64,000 bases of DNA from Doryteuthis pealeii (lineage: Eukaryota; Mollusca; Cephalopoda; Myopsida; Loliginidae): NCBI GenBank assembly GCA_023376005.1, contig CM042179.1, forward strand, positions 19,806,770 through 19,870,769, written 5' to 3'. The position numbers and the translations under genes were made by a program. The notes under the pieces are model-generated. The model did not search any database. It had not been told where the DNA came from and worked only from the letters and a program-made list of their open reading frames with translations. Positions 26,201 through 41,152 of this stretch are shown piece by piece (within the stretch, counting starts at the first letter, position 1; every line of letters begins with the position of its first letter).

Positions 26201-29200
26201 AAACTAAAAAAGAACCCCCCCCCCCGCTGGTATCTGTACATTTTACTCTCTAAATAATGGGTTACAGCATAGAGATACATACAATTTTACATAAGAATGC
26301 AGAGTTTTATCAAAATTTCTCCAAAAATAAATAAATGGTGAAGAAATTACTAAATTTCTTGTTTTGAATTGGTCATTTGACATTTTTTTAACAAAATCAT
26401 ATCTACTTTTGTACCCCCAATTTCGGGGCTTTAAATTCTTATAACTTTTGAACCACTCCATTTACAGAGCTCTATATAAGTAATGTGATTAAATAACAAC
26501 AATAACCTCAAATAAAAAAAAAAAAAATCAACTGGGAATACTACTATATAACAAATTACTTTACTTATCACATAATATAATTATTAATTTTTCTTTGATA
26601 AAAAATTAATTTTTGTATGTAGATTTAAAAAAAAACAAAAAAAACTTTTCAATAAACTAAACATCGTAACTAAAAAAAAAAACAAAAAACAAAAAAACTA
26701 AATTACAGTAAACAGTAATAATGGCATGGGTAAAAATGTCACAGCAACAAAAAATTATTAACTATGATCTGTGGGTTTATACAGAATAAAAATTGTGATG
26801 TGCAGAGTTAAGTTTAGAGTTTAGGGTTAAAAGTGCCATTTTTACTTTAATTATTAATCACACATCTTATATATTATTTTTATTTATCATTGAAAATCTG
26901 TATATAAAAAAATAAAAAGTTTTTAAAATATTTATTAAACAAAGTAAATTATTATGATTGTATTTTAAGATAAGTAAATTTTGACTAAATCGTAGCACAA
27001 ATAGGGTTGGAATTATCTGCTTATAATTTCATAACAATTCTATTAGAATTTCTGATTCAGTAACTTTGAAAAAAAATTGATACCTTTTTCTTTACAATGA
27101 ACTTTTAAAATTTGAAACTTTCAATTGCAATACATGGTTTATGTTAACAAAGCAAAGTATCTCTTCAGTAAAATTGACAAAATGATTTAAAGTGCTAGTA
27201 GTGCTTAAGAAATGTTTGTATAACCTAATAAATAATGATTCTGAACATAATAAAAAAAAGTCATACTTATTTTAATTACAAAAATAAATAGATAAAAACA
27301 ACTAGACTAATTACCCAGTTATTGCTTTAAAAATAGGTCATGTTGACCTATATATGTCAATTTCTTTTTAAGATATAGTAATCATCAAAATATAAGCAAG
27401 ACACTTGGAAACTAGAACTGATAAATAAAAAAACAACCCCCCCCCCAAAAAAAAACATAAAAAACAATTTAATTTCAGAAATAAAGATAAATTGATATTT
27501 ATGCCTTTTTCTCTCTACACTATCCTTTTGGTATTCATAAGTGATTTTATGGGCTTTGCTTTTAAAGATGAAAATGATTTACGTTGTAAAATCATTAGAA
27601 TATGCCATGTACATTAATCTATAATTGTTGATTGTTGTATTTCTTAAATATTTAAAAACATTTTTACATCTAACTTTTTTCCCCTTTAAAAGACAATAAA
27701 AATGTTAAAATTTATTTCATTACAAAAAATAAAGAAAATATAATTCAATTTTACCCCATTTTATTTGAATTTTATAAAAAAAAAAAAAAAATGTTACCGG
27801 CAAAACTTTTGAAATATTTATATAATTGCATTATATTTGTATACTATGATAGTATTTCATTTTGAATTACATATCTTAAGTCATTTTTTCTTTAAAAACA
27901 AATGGGTAGAAATATCTTTTACTGAAATATCCTATAACTATCAGAATATTAAGAATCATTAGATTTAATTAGCTTAATCTTTTTTCATCCAACAAAGTAT
28001 CTTTTATTCATATAATTTAAAAAAAAAAAATCCATTTTGTCAGACATTGTTTAGGATTCTTGCTAAGTTAGCTACTGTGTCATTTAAATTTATGGAGTAA
28101 CTTTTTGGTTAAGTATCTTAACGGTATGACAAAGTGGTACAGATAAAAAAAAAAAAAAAAAAAGCAAAGCTTATCAATTTCACATTGCAACTTGATTTAT
28201 AGAAATTTATTCTATTGAATTTTTTTAGAATTTAAAGACACCCTGAGAAAAAAAAACCAAAACAAACAACCCTTACATGAAAGTGATACTAATTCTTCCC
28301 TCTTTAATTTATTTGTTTATAAAAATGATGTAGATGAGAAAAATATTTCATGTCATTAACAGTGAAGATAATTCCACTCCAGACATTTTAGCTAAGCTAT
28401 GACTTTGAAATAAAATACAATTATATATAACTAATGCAGTGTACATTATTTTGTGTTTGTTTTATAAATTAACTTAGTGAATTAAAATAGATCACAAATA
28501 AGAAAACTAAAAATCTCTGAAAATTCCATATTTTTGTTGGGATGGTTTTGTAAATATGGTGTACAGACATGTGCACAATAGAAATCTTGTCAATAGAACT
28601 TCAACACTACAATACTACCCGAGGAAAAATAATATTAAATTTTCAAGTTTAGTAATTCTCTAAGATGTCAAATATTATATCCATTATAAAAATGAGGAAT
28701 TATCTAATTTAAAAGGTTGTGTTTATTAACATTAATGTTGCCCTCAACTGTCAGTGGGGTTTAGAATATGCTGACTGTGTCTCTTTCAGAGGGGGGGGGG
28801 TTAGACCCCCTCTCAAAAGGTGTGACCTAGGTAGGACACTAAACTGCATCAGGAGAGTGTGGAGTACCGCTTCATTGACATTACTCCCAGGTCCACTGTC
28901 CCAGAGTGGTAGTACCCATTAGGGTCCCATCTGTGTTAAATAGATCAGTTTAAAAATTATTTGTATTCAATAGGACCATGTGCAAAAAATGTACAATCAA
29001 TGTGATTCCCTAATCTTTAGGCATAAAATATTCCTTGACAGGTTGACATGCCATCAATTAAATGTTTTTTCTCTCATTTATCCCTTGTTAATGTCTTTTC
29101 AAAAAGAAATTAACAGTATTAATATTTTAATAATAATAAAAAATGAAACAAAATTTTTGTAACTTATCTTATGTTTCAGTGTAAATGGTATTAAATTTTC

Positions 29201-32200
29201 TCTACCTTCATTTTATAATCAACTAAATCAAAGATGATAAGTAATTAGCATCACCTTTAATGTTTTAATGGATGTGCGTGATGTAATGGTTACTAATGTA
29301 GGAAATGGACATGACGAGTTCAAATCCTGGACGAGGCCGTTTGCATTTCACATAGCGCTAATACCATTAGGAAAGGTATGAATCCAATCATTCTTTCTCC
29401 TGCTTGTGCGGAGGAGTTGGTAAATATGTTATATGAATTTAGGTAAAAATGGCACAAGTGAAGAAAATTGGAAAAAAATGGAATAAATATAAGTTTATTG
29501 AAAAATATATCAACTTAAAAATTGTGTAGGAACAAGAACACCTGTTAAAATACTGTTTAGCTAATTAACTGATTTTTAATAAAGTTTTCAGTATTTAAAG
29601 CAATAAAAGATGAGGTCTCTTAAAAGACATTTTCTCAAAATTCTGAAGACTTTTTTTTTTTTAAATTGTTTTCTTGTCATGCGCTAACCCTCAATCAATT
29701 TAAAATGACTTATGGGGGTGGGGGAGAGATAAGAAACATTTTCTGAGAATTAACCTCTTAAGAAGATTTATTCTTTGAAAATTGTCAATCTTGTGCTTTG
29801 TATATTTGTCCAAGTTATTTCTTTCTGTAAAATTGTAATGCCCACTATTACAATTTAGAAAATTTATTAGAATAAAAGACCCCCCCCCCAAAAAAAAAAT
29901 CATTATGCTTTTGGATCACCATATATTAGAAGAAAAAGTTCAGTGATATTGCCATGTGTTTTACACATGACAAGCCTCTCATGTGTTGGTGTTAATGTGG
30001 CATGTCTTCAGGTTTCTCTTGCAGACATGTTTAAAGCGCAGGCTTGTGCAGAAGACCATGCAACTCCTCGTCAAACAAGGAATGAAAAGGAGTGAAAAAG
30101 AGAGGAAAGTAGCCGCCATGAAAAAGAGAGCCAAAAGAAAGGAGAGACAACAGCAACTTCAGCAAGCATTACTGTGTTTGCAGTCACTACACCAGAGATT
30201 GTCATTCAAAAATTGGTCTGTTCAGCCACTCTCACAGTTGCAGATATAAAAAATTGTTTTTAAATGGATACTACGCCATCATCTCTAGTATTACAATTCT
30301 GAGAACTTAAACAGTTTTTTTACATAGTAATTTAGGATTTATTTTATGTATAAAAAATAAAAAAAACTTTGTAGATCCCTAATGATTGTGTAATCAGAAA
30401 TGTTTACTATTTACTGGTTTATTAAATAGTGTGCACATCACAATTTTTCTTCCCTATGACTACAGGGAATTTATTTTTTTTGTTGTGTTATTTTTTTCCC
30501 CTATATTTTCACTTGTGCCATTTTTACTGTTCACCATTATATATGGGTAAAATTTAAATTGATATGTTTTGCTATAGCTTCTTCAGAATATATTTTTTCA
30601 CAAAATAAATCTATATGTGACAATGGGGGATAAGTGTGCTACTTAAAAAACAGATTATTTCCATTTTTAGCCTTCCTTATGTAAATTATTGTTTCATTTT
30701 TTACATTCCTTGAGGATTAATTTGCTGAGGAGAAAGGATATGTTGTATAAACTTAGCTACAATTTTTAATTAAATAACAAGTCTCTTAACACCTTCCCAC
30801 CAAGTCATAAATATAGTGCCCACATCCATGTAACGGATATCACCAATTTAGTTTTTTTTATAATGTACCCTCTTTTCCTCACCAAGTTAATACTCAAAGA
30901 ATGTGAAATAGTAAAAGAAAACAATGAAACAAAATAATTTGAATAAAGTCCCAAATTTAACAAATATATATTTAAGAAGTTAGGGGGAAAAATATATATA
31001 AAAAAGGGTATACTTCTATCCCAATCACATGTAGACATTTTTTGTGAAATTTTCCGTTTCTCTGTCACACAGAGATTTTTCTACCAACAATAAATATCAT
31101 TGAATCAATTTTATATTTGATAAAGTATAAGCTTAAGATTAAAAATACAAACATTTTTCAATAACAAACAAGATTAAAAAAGTATTGAAGTGTGTAGAAT
31201 AAAATCGAATATATCAGTTGAGAATATAGTTTAAAATAAGATGCTATAAACAAAATCCAAAAGATAAAAATCCAAGTATGGAAATTCATTGTTTTAGTAT
31301 TCCTTATGACATAATTTTTAATAAAACCAATTGTATATAAGCTGCACATACAGGACCGGCTTTGTTAAATAAAATTATATAATGAGTTATTCTATTTCTT
31401 GCATGTAATACAACATAGCAGGTATTTAAAAAGGTATTTTAAAATCCAAAGTGATGGTATTTATATAAATTAATACTATATATATATGTCATTAAAATGA
31501 AAAAGTTGAATAATTTTGTGGGAAACTTAAGAAAACAAAAAAGTTTGAATGCAGAATCTGAAAGAACATACAATTTTACTTAAGAATGCCAAGTTTTATA
31601 AAAATTGTTAAAAAAAATAAAGAAATGGTGAAGTTACTGAATTTCCTGTTTTGAATTGGTCCATCATTTGACATTTTTTTTTAGCAAATTTAAGTCCGCT
31701 TTTGTACCCCCCCATTTTTGGGGCTTTAAATTCTCATAACTTTTGAACCAATACAATGATATTTGCATAATTCAAACAGTTCTAACTCCATTTACAAAGC
31801 TCTATATAACTAATGATTAAATAATAATAAACTCGAATAAATAAAATAAATCAACTGGGAATGATACATATACAGACTAAAATTGCTAATTTCTCTTGTA
31901 GGCACAAAGAAGCATGTGTCATAGGGTTATGCATATATTTTTATTTTCTTAATATCCTATTGGTGTTATATTTTGACCCTTTAAATTCCAAATATAACTA
32001 GATAGGGTTGTTACATTTCTTAGGTTGATATTAAAGAACAAATTATATTTTAGTGACTGGCTCAGTCTATGCCTACAATTGCTTATTGATTCAATTCTAT
32101 TATTCAAAAGATTTTCCTATCTGGGAATCTAATTATTGCTAATCTTTTGTATAGGCATAGGAAACATGGATCATTTAGAGATCTGCACACATTTGATTTT

Positions 32201-34403
32201 TGTAAGATATTCCATTCAGTAATTTGTGTTAGGTTTTGATTCTTTAAATCTCAAATATACGGAATAGCGTTGTTGTGTTTCTAAGCTTAGTATTAGAAAA
32301 CATGTTTATGATTTGCAAATCTAGTTTTAAATTCGAATTTGTGCATCCTACGTAGAATTTAGTTAAGTTTGGCTTTTGGGTAGATGTCACCGAGGCTTAG
32401 TAAATAACACCTTTAGTCAATTATCTTCCCTTGTAGGGGAAATTTCAAGGCTTTACCAGTTGCATTGTTTCTGTCTATTCTTCTCATTTTTATTATGTAT
32501 GTGGTTGTTTATTAATAGAACACACACACACACACACACACACACACGTATATGTAAAACACATGTGCAAGCAAGGAAATGTGAATAGATGGATTTATAA
32601 GAACTTATTAGGAAAACATCTATTTCAAATGTATCTTAAAATAATGTAGAATTTTCCTACTAAATAGATAAATAAAATAAAAAAACTACTAAGTGATTAT
32701 TTACTTAAAAAAAATATTTATCTAAAACACTACTGTTTACCAACACTTTTCTTACCAAAGAACAACAGTTTTATTTTTCTTAGAAATTTTATAACCACTT
32801 TCAAAAACCGTTCTGCAAACTCAAGTCAACAATTTTACACTTTTGGCAACTGTTTGAATTATGTAAATATCCCTAGTGGTTCAAAAGTTATGAGAATTTA
32901 AAGCCCAGAAATTGGAGGTACAAAAGTGGACATGATTTTGTTTCAAAAATGTCAATTCATGGACCAATTCAAAACAAGAAATTCAGTAATTTCTTCACCA
33001 TTTCTTTATTTTTGGAGCAATTTTGATAAAACTGGGCATATATATAAATTTGTATTTTCTTTCTGATTCTGCATTCAAATTGTATGTATCTTTATGCTGT
33101 AACCCATTATTTAGGGAATAATAGCAAAGGATATCAGCATTTTTTTAAAAAGTTTACCACAAGATTATACAACTTTTTCATTTCAATACTGCAGGTATAC
33201 ACATATATAGTATTAATCTATATAAATAACATCACTTTGGACTTAAAAATACCTTTTTAAATACCTGCTATGTTGTATTACATACAAGAAATAGAATAAC
33301 TCTTTATATATTTAAAAAAAAATGAAGCCTGTCCAGCATTGTTTACATTTTCGTAAGTTTGTTTCTTCCCAAAATTGAAAGTTTGTCAAAAGGCCCTGAT
33401 GGTAAAGCATCATTAACATTTCACACATTATATATGAAAATAATTCTGAAACCTTCAATTAATTATATAGTGCTTTTTTTTTTTTTGCTTATCTTATACT
33501 TAAAAAAAAAAATCTCCATCAACTTTGGTTTGTTGTGGTTTCACTTCCAAAGCTTGGAGAAGAAAAAAAAAAAACAAGTTCCTACTTGTAGTTTAAAGTG
33601 TCTTTCAAGAATATTGATAAAGATTAGACATTTTGATTTTGCAAAACAAAATAACATGTAAAATTTGGTCTAAAAATTCATATTTCACATTTTTGGCTGT
33701 TTGAAGCAAAATAGTTTTAACTCACTGTAAAAAAAATATTAAATAGATAAAAACACACAGAAATGACATATTTAGAAAGATTATCTTATTTTCAACCATA
33801 TAGATATTTTTAAGATTGGACAAGAAATATGCGAGAAATTACAAGTTAAACTGATTAAGGTGAAAATTTGTCAATGTCAACCAATTTCACCTAAAATGCT
33901 GGTAATGCTACACTAAGGGGCACTGAAAAGTTCTTAACCCAATTAAGGATGGATATTTTGATTATAAAAAAAAACTTGAATTTGGAAATGTTAAAAAAAA
34001 TAAATTTGAAAAACAATTTTAGAAATGATATGCCAGCGTGTTGAATTTTGAGATGCAAAATATGTAAAATATTCCTGGTTCTAGATTATTCCTTTCATGA
34101 TTGGTCTGCCAAGAACTTTTCACTGCCTTCCTTACATTATGACAAAAGCAAACACATAACAAATTTCAATGAAATAGTACAAAAATATACTAACCACCAG
34201 ACATAGTTCTGTTTTGGAGGGGAAGATGTTTAGCATATTGTAACAACATTTCTCGTTGCCGTTCTTCATTTGTTTCTCTCTCAAAAATTTCCAATTCTTG
34301 TTTGCTCAAATAAAACTGAAAAATCAATAAAAATCAATTAAGGATTGAAGACTATGATCCTAATTTCTTAATGTATAATACAATCATCAGTTTGTTTAAT
34401 TTG

Positions 34404-34439
<36 letters not shown>

Positions 34440-35893
34440 CATAATGGAAATGTAGATAAAGAGAACAAACCCCATGACAAAACAGTGATACATTTTAAAG
34501 AAATGACATGAATATAAACTAAAGGGACCCACGGATATACCATAGTATGATAGTTTAACTATTACAAGGTTTTAATATGTATACTTAAAAGCTATTGCAA
34601 AATAGTTCAATATGTAAAAAGTATAATCTTTATTTAACTGGAATGGAATCCTTGATAAGTGTAATATAAATTTTTCAAAGAATAGCACATAGATTTTGAT
34701 ATTAAACAAAACTGAATTTTTATTCCGTATTCTTTTTAACTTAGTCAAAATGTGTATATATGATAGCAAGGTGTGACACATAGAGAAATGAATAAAAGGT
34801 ATATCATATTTTTACTTAGTGGTTGTTACATTTTTGGTTTGGTTTGGTTTATTTTGTTTTACGGCATATCAACCTCAGTGGGTCATTTAATGCCGATAAA
34901 GTTTTGAAATCAATCAATTCTTAATGGATAATACAATTTTTTTATAAATACATTTTTCTATTTAACCCATAAATGGGACCCTAACAGGTACTACCACTCC
35001 AGGTGAGAGTGGACCAGGGAGCAATGGTGATGAAGGGGTGCTCCACATTCCCCAAAACTGGAACCTCACCATCAGATAGAGTTTAATGTCATTCCCAGGA
35101 CATGTAGACCCTCAGCCACTGCCTTCTAGCACCAATATGATAAAAAGGGTTGGGGATTGCCATAAGGGCAATAGGGTTGGGGCAATCATATAGGTGTTAG
35201 GGCTTGACGTGACTAGCCAATTGATCAGAGGGGGCCTCTCCGACTGCCTGTCTAGCCCAAAATAGGGCCAAAGTGGAGTATTGCAAGTCTTGAACTGCTC
35301 ATCTACCTGGGTTCTATCCTTAATCATCACAGGTCGCCACCCACGGCCAACAGGTGGCCCCATTGGGGGAGTCTTACCCCTCTGCAGAGGTGCAGTCGGT
35401 GCATTCTAACGACCCAGCCAACAGGGCGGCTTGTTACATTTTCCCTTTGTGATGTGAACCCTAATTTGTGATGTGATGTGAATCCAAAGTCATTTCTTTA
35501 GGTTTTGTTTTTGTTCAATGGAATATCAACTTTCATTGGTTATTTAACGTCAAAGCCATTCTTGTAGAAAAACAGTAGTCGTACTATATAATCCAAGGGT
35601 AGGAGTCTTTTTCTTTTTAAACTTTGTCACATAATGATTTTTTATGTATTTATTTAAATCACACCTAAACTGTTATATTTGTAACAATGGACAAGAAGGG
35701 CAAAGACCCCTGCCTAGAGTGCAGACCAATTCTCAATGAATTGATGTACACACTATATTCTATATAATATGTAATTATAATTGTGTGTGGGTTTTGTCCA
35801 TTTGCATGTTATACTTATCCACATACCCTCCCTCCAACCAAATGGGATATTCTTCCACCCTCCATCTAGATTATACTTTTTATAGTTAGTTTG

Positions 35894-35929
<36 letters not shown>

Positions 35930-36013
35930 AGAAGAAGTCACTATTCATAATATTTAATGAGTATATTAATTTATAGAATATAACAATTTAGGTACAATTT
36001 AAAACATTATGTG

Positions 36014-36048
<35 letters not shown>

Positions 36049-36895
36049 CTATAAACAGTCCCACAAATTAGGGTCCACATCACAAAATGAAAGCATAGCC
36101 AGAGTAAAAATATAGATTTTCTCTTTCTCTTATTAGATTTTCTTTCTTCACAATCAAAAACAGAACAACCAATTATATATATATAATATATATACTAGCA
36201 AATATATGCGTTTTTAAGTTTTAATATAATAAAATATTAAATTAGAAAGGCTATTGAAACTAAATAAGAATGCAGATAAAAAGATTTGAAACAGAGTGCG
36301 AGTATTTAAGTTTTAATGTAATAAAATATTATATTAAATTAGAAAGGCTAATGAAACTAAATAAGAATGCAGATAAAAAGATTTGAAATAGAGGGGGGTA
36401 TAATCGAAAAATCGAACAACTGAAACTTACTCTTCCATCACTCTCGTCTTTCATTGTTATTTTTTCTAATTTAAGTATTTAGTTAAAAGAGGAAGTAAAG
36501 AATAAAATGATAGTTATTTTTCTTGTTAATGGATTTCATTTAAGATTCATTGAAGAGAATTTTGCTTATATTCATTAAAATAAAACGAAACAGTTAGAAA
36601 TCAATAATATTAAGCACATATTTATTAAAATCACGTTTAATATCAATATGCAAATTAGCCTTCCCGTTCACACTGTAAACCGCTATTTTGTTGTATATAT
36701 AAATATAATTGCATATTGTTAAGATGTAGACATGGTTAGCAGTATTAATAATGTAAAACAATTTTATTAATAATTGAGGTTAAAATAAAAATAAAATCAT
36801 TGAGAATGTGATGTCAATAACTAAAGGAAATTGCGACTTGAGTAGTAATATAGTTTCGATTACAGACAGAAAAACACACAATCTCTATTATAATA

Positions 36896-36926
<31 letters not shown>

Positions 36927-37984
36927 TTTGGTTTGGTTTACAGCATATCAACCAAAGTGGGTTATTTAATGCTGACAAAATTTTGAAATAAATCAATTCT
37001 TAATGGATAATACAATTTTATTTATAAACTCATGTTTTCTATTTAACCCATAGATGGGACCCTAACAGGTACTACCACTCCAGGTCAGAGTGGACCAGGG
37101 AGCAATGGTGATGAAAGGGTGCTCCACATTCCCCAAAACTGGAACCTCACCATCAGATAGAGTTTAACGTCATTCCCAGGACATGTAGACCCTCAGTTAC
37201 CGCCTTCTAGCACCCATATGATAAGGATTGGGGGTTGCCATAAGGGCAATAGGGTTAGGCCAATCATATAGGTGCTAGAGCTTAACGTGGCCAGCCAATT
37301 GATTGGGGGGGGGCCTCTCCGACCACACGTCTAGCCCAATAAAAGCTTAAAGTGGAATATTGCAAGTCATGGACTGCTCAGCCACCTGTGTTGTATCCTT
37401 AAGCATCACAGGTTGCCACCCACGGCTAGCAGGTGGCCCCATTGGAGGCGTCTTACCCCTCTGCAGAGGTGTAGTCGGTGCATTCTAACGCCCCAGCCGA
37501 CAGGGTGGTATATATTTTTGTTTACTGCTAGGTAAAACATTATCAGAATTACTTTATCACTTTTTGGTTATCTATTTTTAGCATAACACAATAAACTGAC
37601 TACTTATCCAAACAGTCAAAAATAACTACCTCCTCCTCCTTCTCCTCCTCACAAGACAGAAAATCCATCTTATACTTCATTAATCACAAATGTTGCCTTA
37701 ATTATATTGTCCATGAAATTATTGATGATGCAAAGTACAATCTATTCAATCAAACCAAAGTCGTTAGGACAATGTCCATGAAAAACAGGCTCTACAAGTG
37801 TTAGAGAGTTAATGTTCTTTTGTTTCCAATTTCAAACTTTACATTATAATTTTAAAAAAGAAAAAAAAAAAGCGGAAAGATGATATAATAGTAAATTATA
37901 CTATGATTGAATGTATATTAATAGAAATTTAAAAAAAACAAAAAAAAACTTGTGTTTATAAAAGCTATCACCTGTCCAAATTCA

Positions 37985-38017
<33 letters not shown>

Positions 38018-41000
38018 AAAAAAAAAAAAGGACATTTTTCAATGATAGTTTATTTAGTTCTTTCTAGAAAAAAAAACTTATGATTTTTTTTTATCAACAC
38101 TAAGACTATAACTTAATAAAAATAAAGAAATAGTTTGTTTAGAAAATAATGGTGAATTTTTTGAAAAAAAATAATGAATTTTATCAAATCATTAGTAATA
38201 ACTAGCAAAAATATGTGCCCTATGCCAGGTGCAAATATTTAAGTTTTAATATAATAAAATATTAAATTAACAAAACTAAATAAGAACACAAAAAGATTAC
38301 ACCTATTTTATATAAAATTCTACATAGAATTGTTTTTAATACATTTGAGAATAAAACAATATTAGAAATCAATAAAACTAAGTAATTATTTCAATTAGTG
38401 AGTAAAGAATATAATTAGTTATTTCTTTGTTAAAAAATTAATAATATAATAATTTAATAATTAATAAAAAACAAACATTTAATACTATTTAAAATCAAAT
38501 TACTACATTAAACTTATTTGAAACAGAAAGGGTATAAGCAGAGAAAAGAATAGCTTGTATACTGGCTCTTTCCCATCACTTCTGGCTTTCATTGCTAAAT
38601 CTTTTGTAATTTAAGTATATAACTAAATTAGACAGTAAATAATAAAATCAGTTATTTCTTTTTGACAATGGATTTCTTTTACAATTTATTGATGGGACTT
38701 TGCTCATATTTATTAAAATAAAACCAATCAATTAGAAATCAATAATACCAAGCTAATATTTATTAAAATCAAACTTAAGATTAATATGTAGATTAGCTTT
38801 CCTCTTAACACTGTAAACCACTATTTGGTTGTATATATAAATACTATTGCAGGTAGATAAAAACCAATGGTGTTAATAATATAAAACATTTTCTTAATTG
38901 AGATTTAAATAAAATAAAATCATGGAAAATGTGATGTAAATAATGGGGAATTGTGATATTGGTGGTGACACTTTCACTTACAGACACAATCTACATTATA
39001 AAAAAAAAGTTTTCAATTATGAATTTAAAAAAAAAAAAAAAAAAACCAGGATAAGTAAAGCATAAAGATTTTTGTATTTCCACTCTTGAAGGTTGATAGG
39101 ATTTTAAAAGCCTTATATGTTGTTACTAAACAAAACACACCCTAACCTCAGGTCAATGAGTATTGAAGATTTAGCAATATACAATTTTGTGTTTTAAATC
39201 TAACTTTACAGTTGGCTATTCCAAATGGTGTTTATTGGACTTAAAAAAGATCTAATCTAAAATTTGTATTATTCGGATTTGCACACATCTTTGATATCTA
39301 CACAACCTTTCAGCCAATGTGCCCTCTGGCCTTCTTCAGGTGTTTCTTGTCTGGAACCTTCTCTTTGAACTCGAGAAGGTTCCAGAGTTTGGTAAGAAAC
39401 ACCTGAAGAAGGCCAAAGAGCACATTGGCCAAAATGTTGTGTAGATAACAATAAAGATGAGATCAATAGTCCGAATAACCCAAATAATACAAATTATCAA
39501 GCCTCATCTGAAAAATTCAGAGAAATACAAATCTAAAATGTATTGATAATAAATAACATTTGTTGGTACTTATTCAAGGCTAGGTATGTACAAAAGAAAA
39601 TGATTTTAAAATGAAAAGGTTAGCAAAGAAATAGGTAATATATGTACAAAGTGTTAGGATAGCTTGCCCAGTATTTTAACTACTTACAATTTTACAGAAT
39701 TAGTTAATAAAGTTTAATGGAAGGTTTTTGCTATAAGAGTTTCTATTTGACAAGTAAAAAAAAAAAAAAATAAAATAAAAAAAAAAAAAAAAAATACTGT
39801 TGGTTAATTCATTTATTATTAGAACTATCTTATATAATCTAGGATTTTAGAAGTTTACTCAAAAATTAAACTTATTTTTTGTGTATCATGACAAAATTAG
39901 TATTAATTTGCTTATTAAAATATTTGTTTAAAAAAATAATAAATGTACTAATTTTCAGTCCAATCTATTTAGGATAAGCTGGACAATTTCCTTTAAGAAA
40001 AAGTGTGAATTAAAAGGTTCATATTTTCTATTGAAACTTTATAATATATAAGTAAAGTTGTTGGGGTGACCTAAAGTCAGTATCAGGAAAGGAAAAAAAA
40101 AAAAAAAAATATTTAAAATTTTATTTAATACTAATCTATATGATGTGCCATTTATATCAAGTAGAATATTGGGAGCTACTTTGATATTTAATGTAAGTGA
40201 TATTACATTACAAATTGATATTACATTTATATAGCATAAATTAAATCTGAACAAGACACAAAACTTACAAATATAGACATTATTATTAATATAATTATCT
40301 AATTTTCTTCAATAATTAGAAATTATTAATACAAGTTGTCCTCTTATTTATCAATAGTAATGAGAAACAAAATGAAAACATTTTTAATAAACCAAAAGAT
40401 TTAATCTTTGAACACAAGTGATATCTCCTATTGTTAAAACTAGAACTTTTATAAATATTGTTTACATGATCAAATTTTTGAGGTTAAATAAATCTAGATC
40501 ATTTTAGCAGCTTTGCCATTAGATATTTAACATTTTCTGATCATAAGTATCAGCATAATTAAAATATATAAAAAGTTACAATATTTGAGTTTTGTATTCA
40601 CAATATGATCAAAATAATTACTTACTTCTTTAGGAACTTTTCCAGTTGGTGTGAATATCGTTTGCCAATATGACCAAAGAAATATGAACAATAATGGATG
40701 GTAAAAGATGATATACAGAACTGAAAAATAAAAAAGATTGTAACATTTAATTTTTCTTGAAAATATTAATCTTAAATTCTACTAATAAAAATAAAATTAG
40801 ATAAGTGAATACAGAGAATAGATGAGCATAATGTTAAAGATATATTCAAAAAGAAAAATAGTCAGATGTATGATTTTGGGAGAAAAAGAAAGACTTTGTT
40901 CACAGTGTGAAGAAAACCCTTTTTAAGACCCAAAAAAGATGAAAAAAAAGAAAAAGAAATGAACTAATAGCAGTAAATATAAAACAAGAAAAATATACAA

Positions 41001-41093
41001 TTTTAAAAACATACATACAACACAATGTTTGGATAGAGAATTTGTGACACTACTACAATGTGGGATGCAGATTAGAGGGTTGGTTAGTAAGAT

Positions 41094-41152
<59 letters not shown>

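Larger units (their letters stand above)
25287..34194 (-). other. Intron 4 of the ZDHHC gene (8.9 kb)
   Basis: It holds SINE-1 (25758), R2 copies (26060, 31382, 32838), an R1 fragment (28735), a SINE-2 (29272), an unassigned coding-like remnant (29983-30260), a diverged tandem duplication (31882-32302) and a CA microsatellite. 26550-28730 and 30300-31370 are AT-rich with A-tracts and no identifiable content. A 70-bp segment at 33656-33730 recurs at 46045-46115. Confidence 0.85.
34316..40625 (-). other. Intron 3 of the ZDHHC gene (6.3 kb)
   Basis: Contents: two long R1 copies (34835, 36928), a pair of diverged R3 repeats (36190, 38195), a hairpin made of SINE-3 tails (39292-39448), a SINE-1 tail fragment (40051) and unusually long A-tracts (34408-34435, 35893-35926, 36018-36046, 37987-38029, 39757-39794, 40090-40109). 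No other gene seen. Confidence 0.85.

Noticed and set aside
35112..35363. 83-codon minus-strand protein
   Set aside because: Lies wholly inside an R1 retroposon; partial recurrence in another copy is explained by repeat homology.
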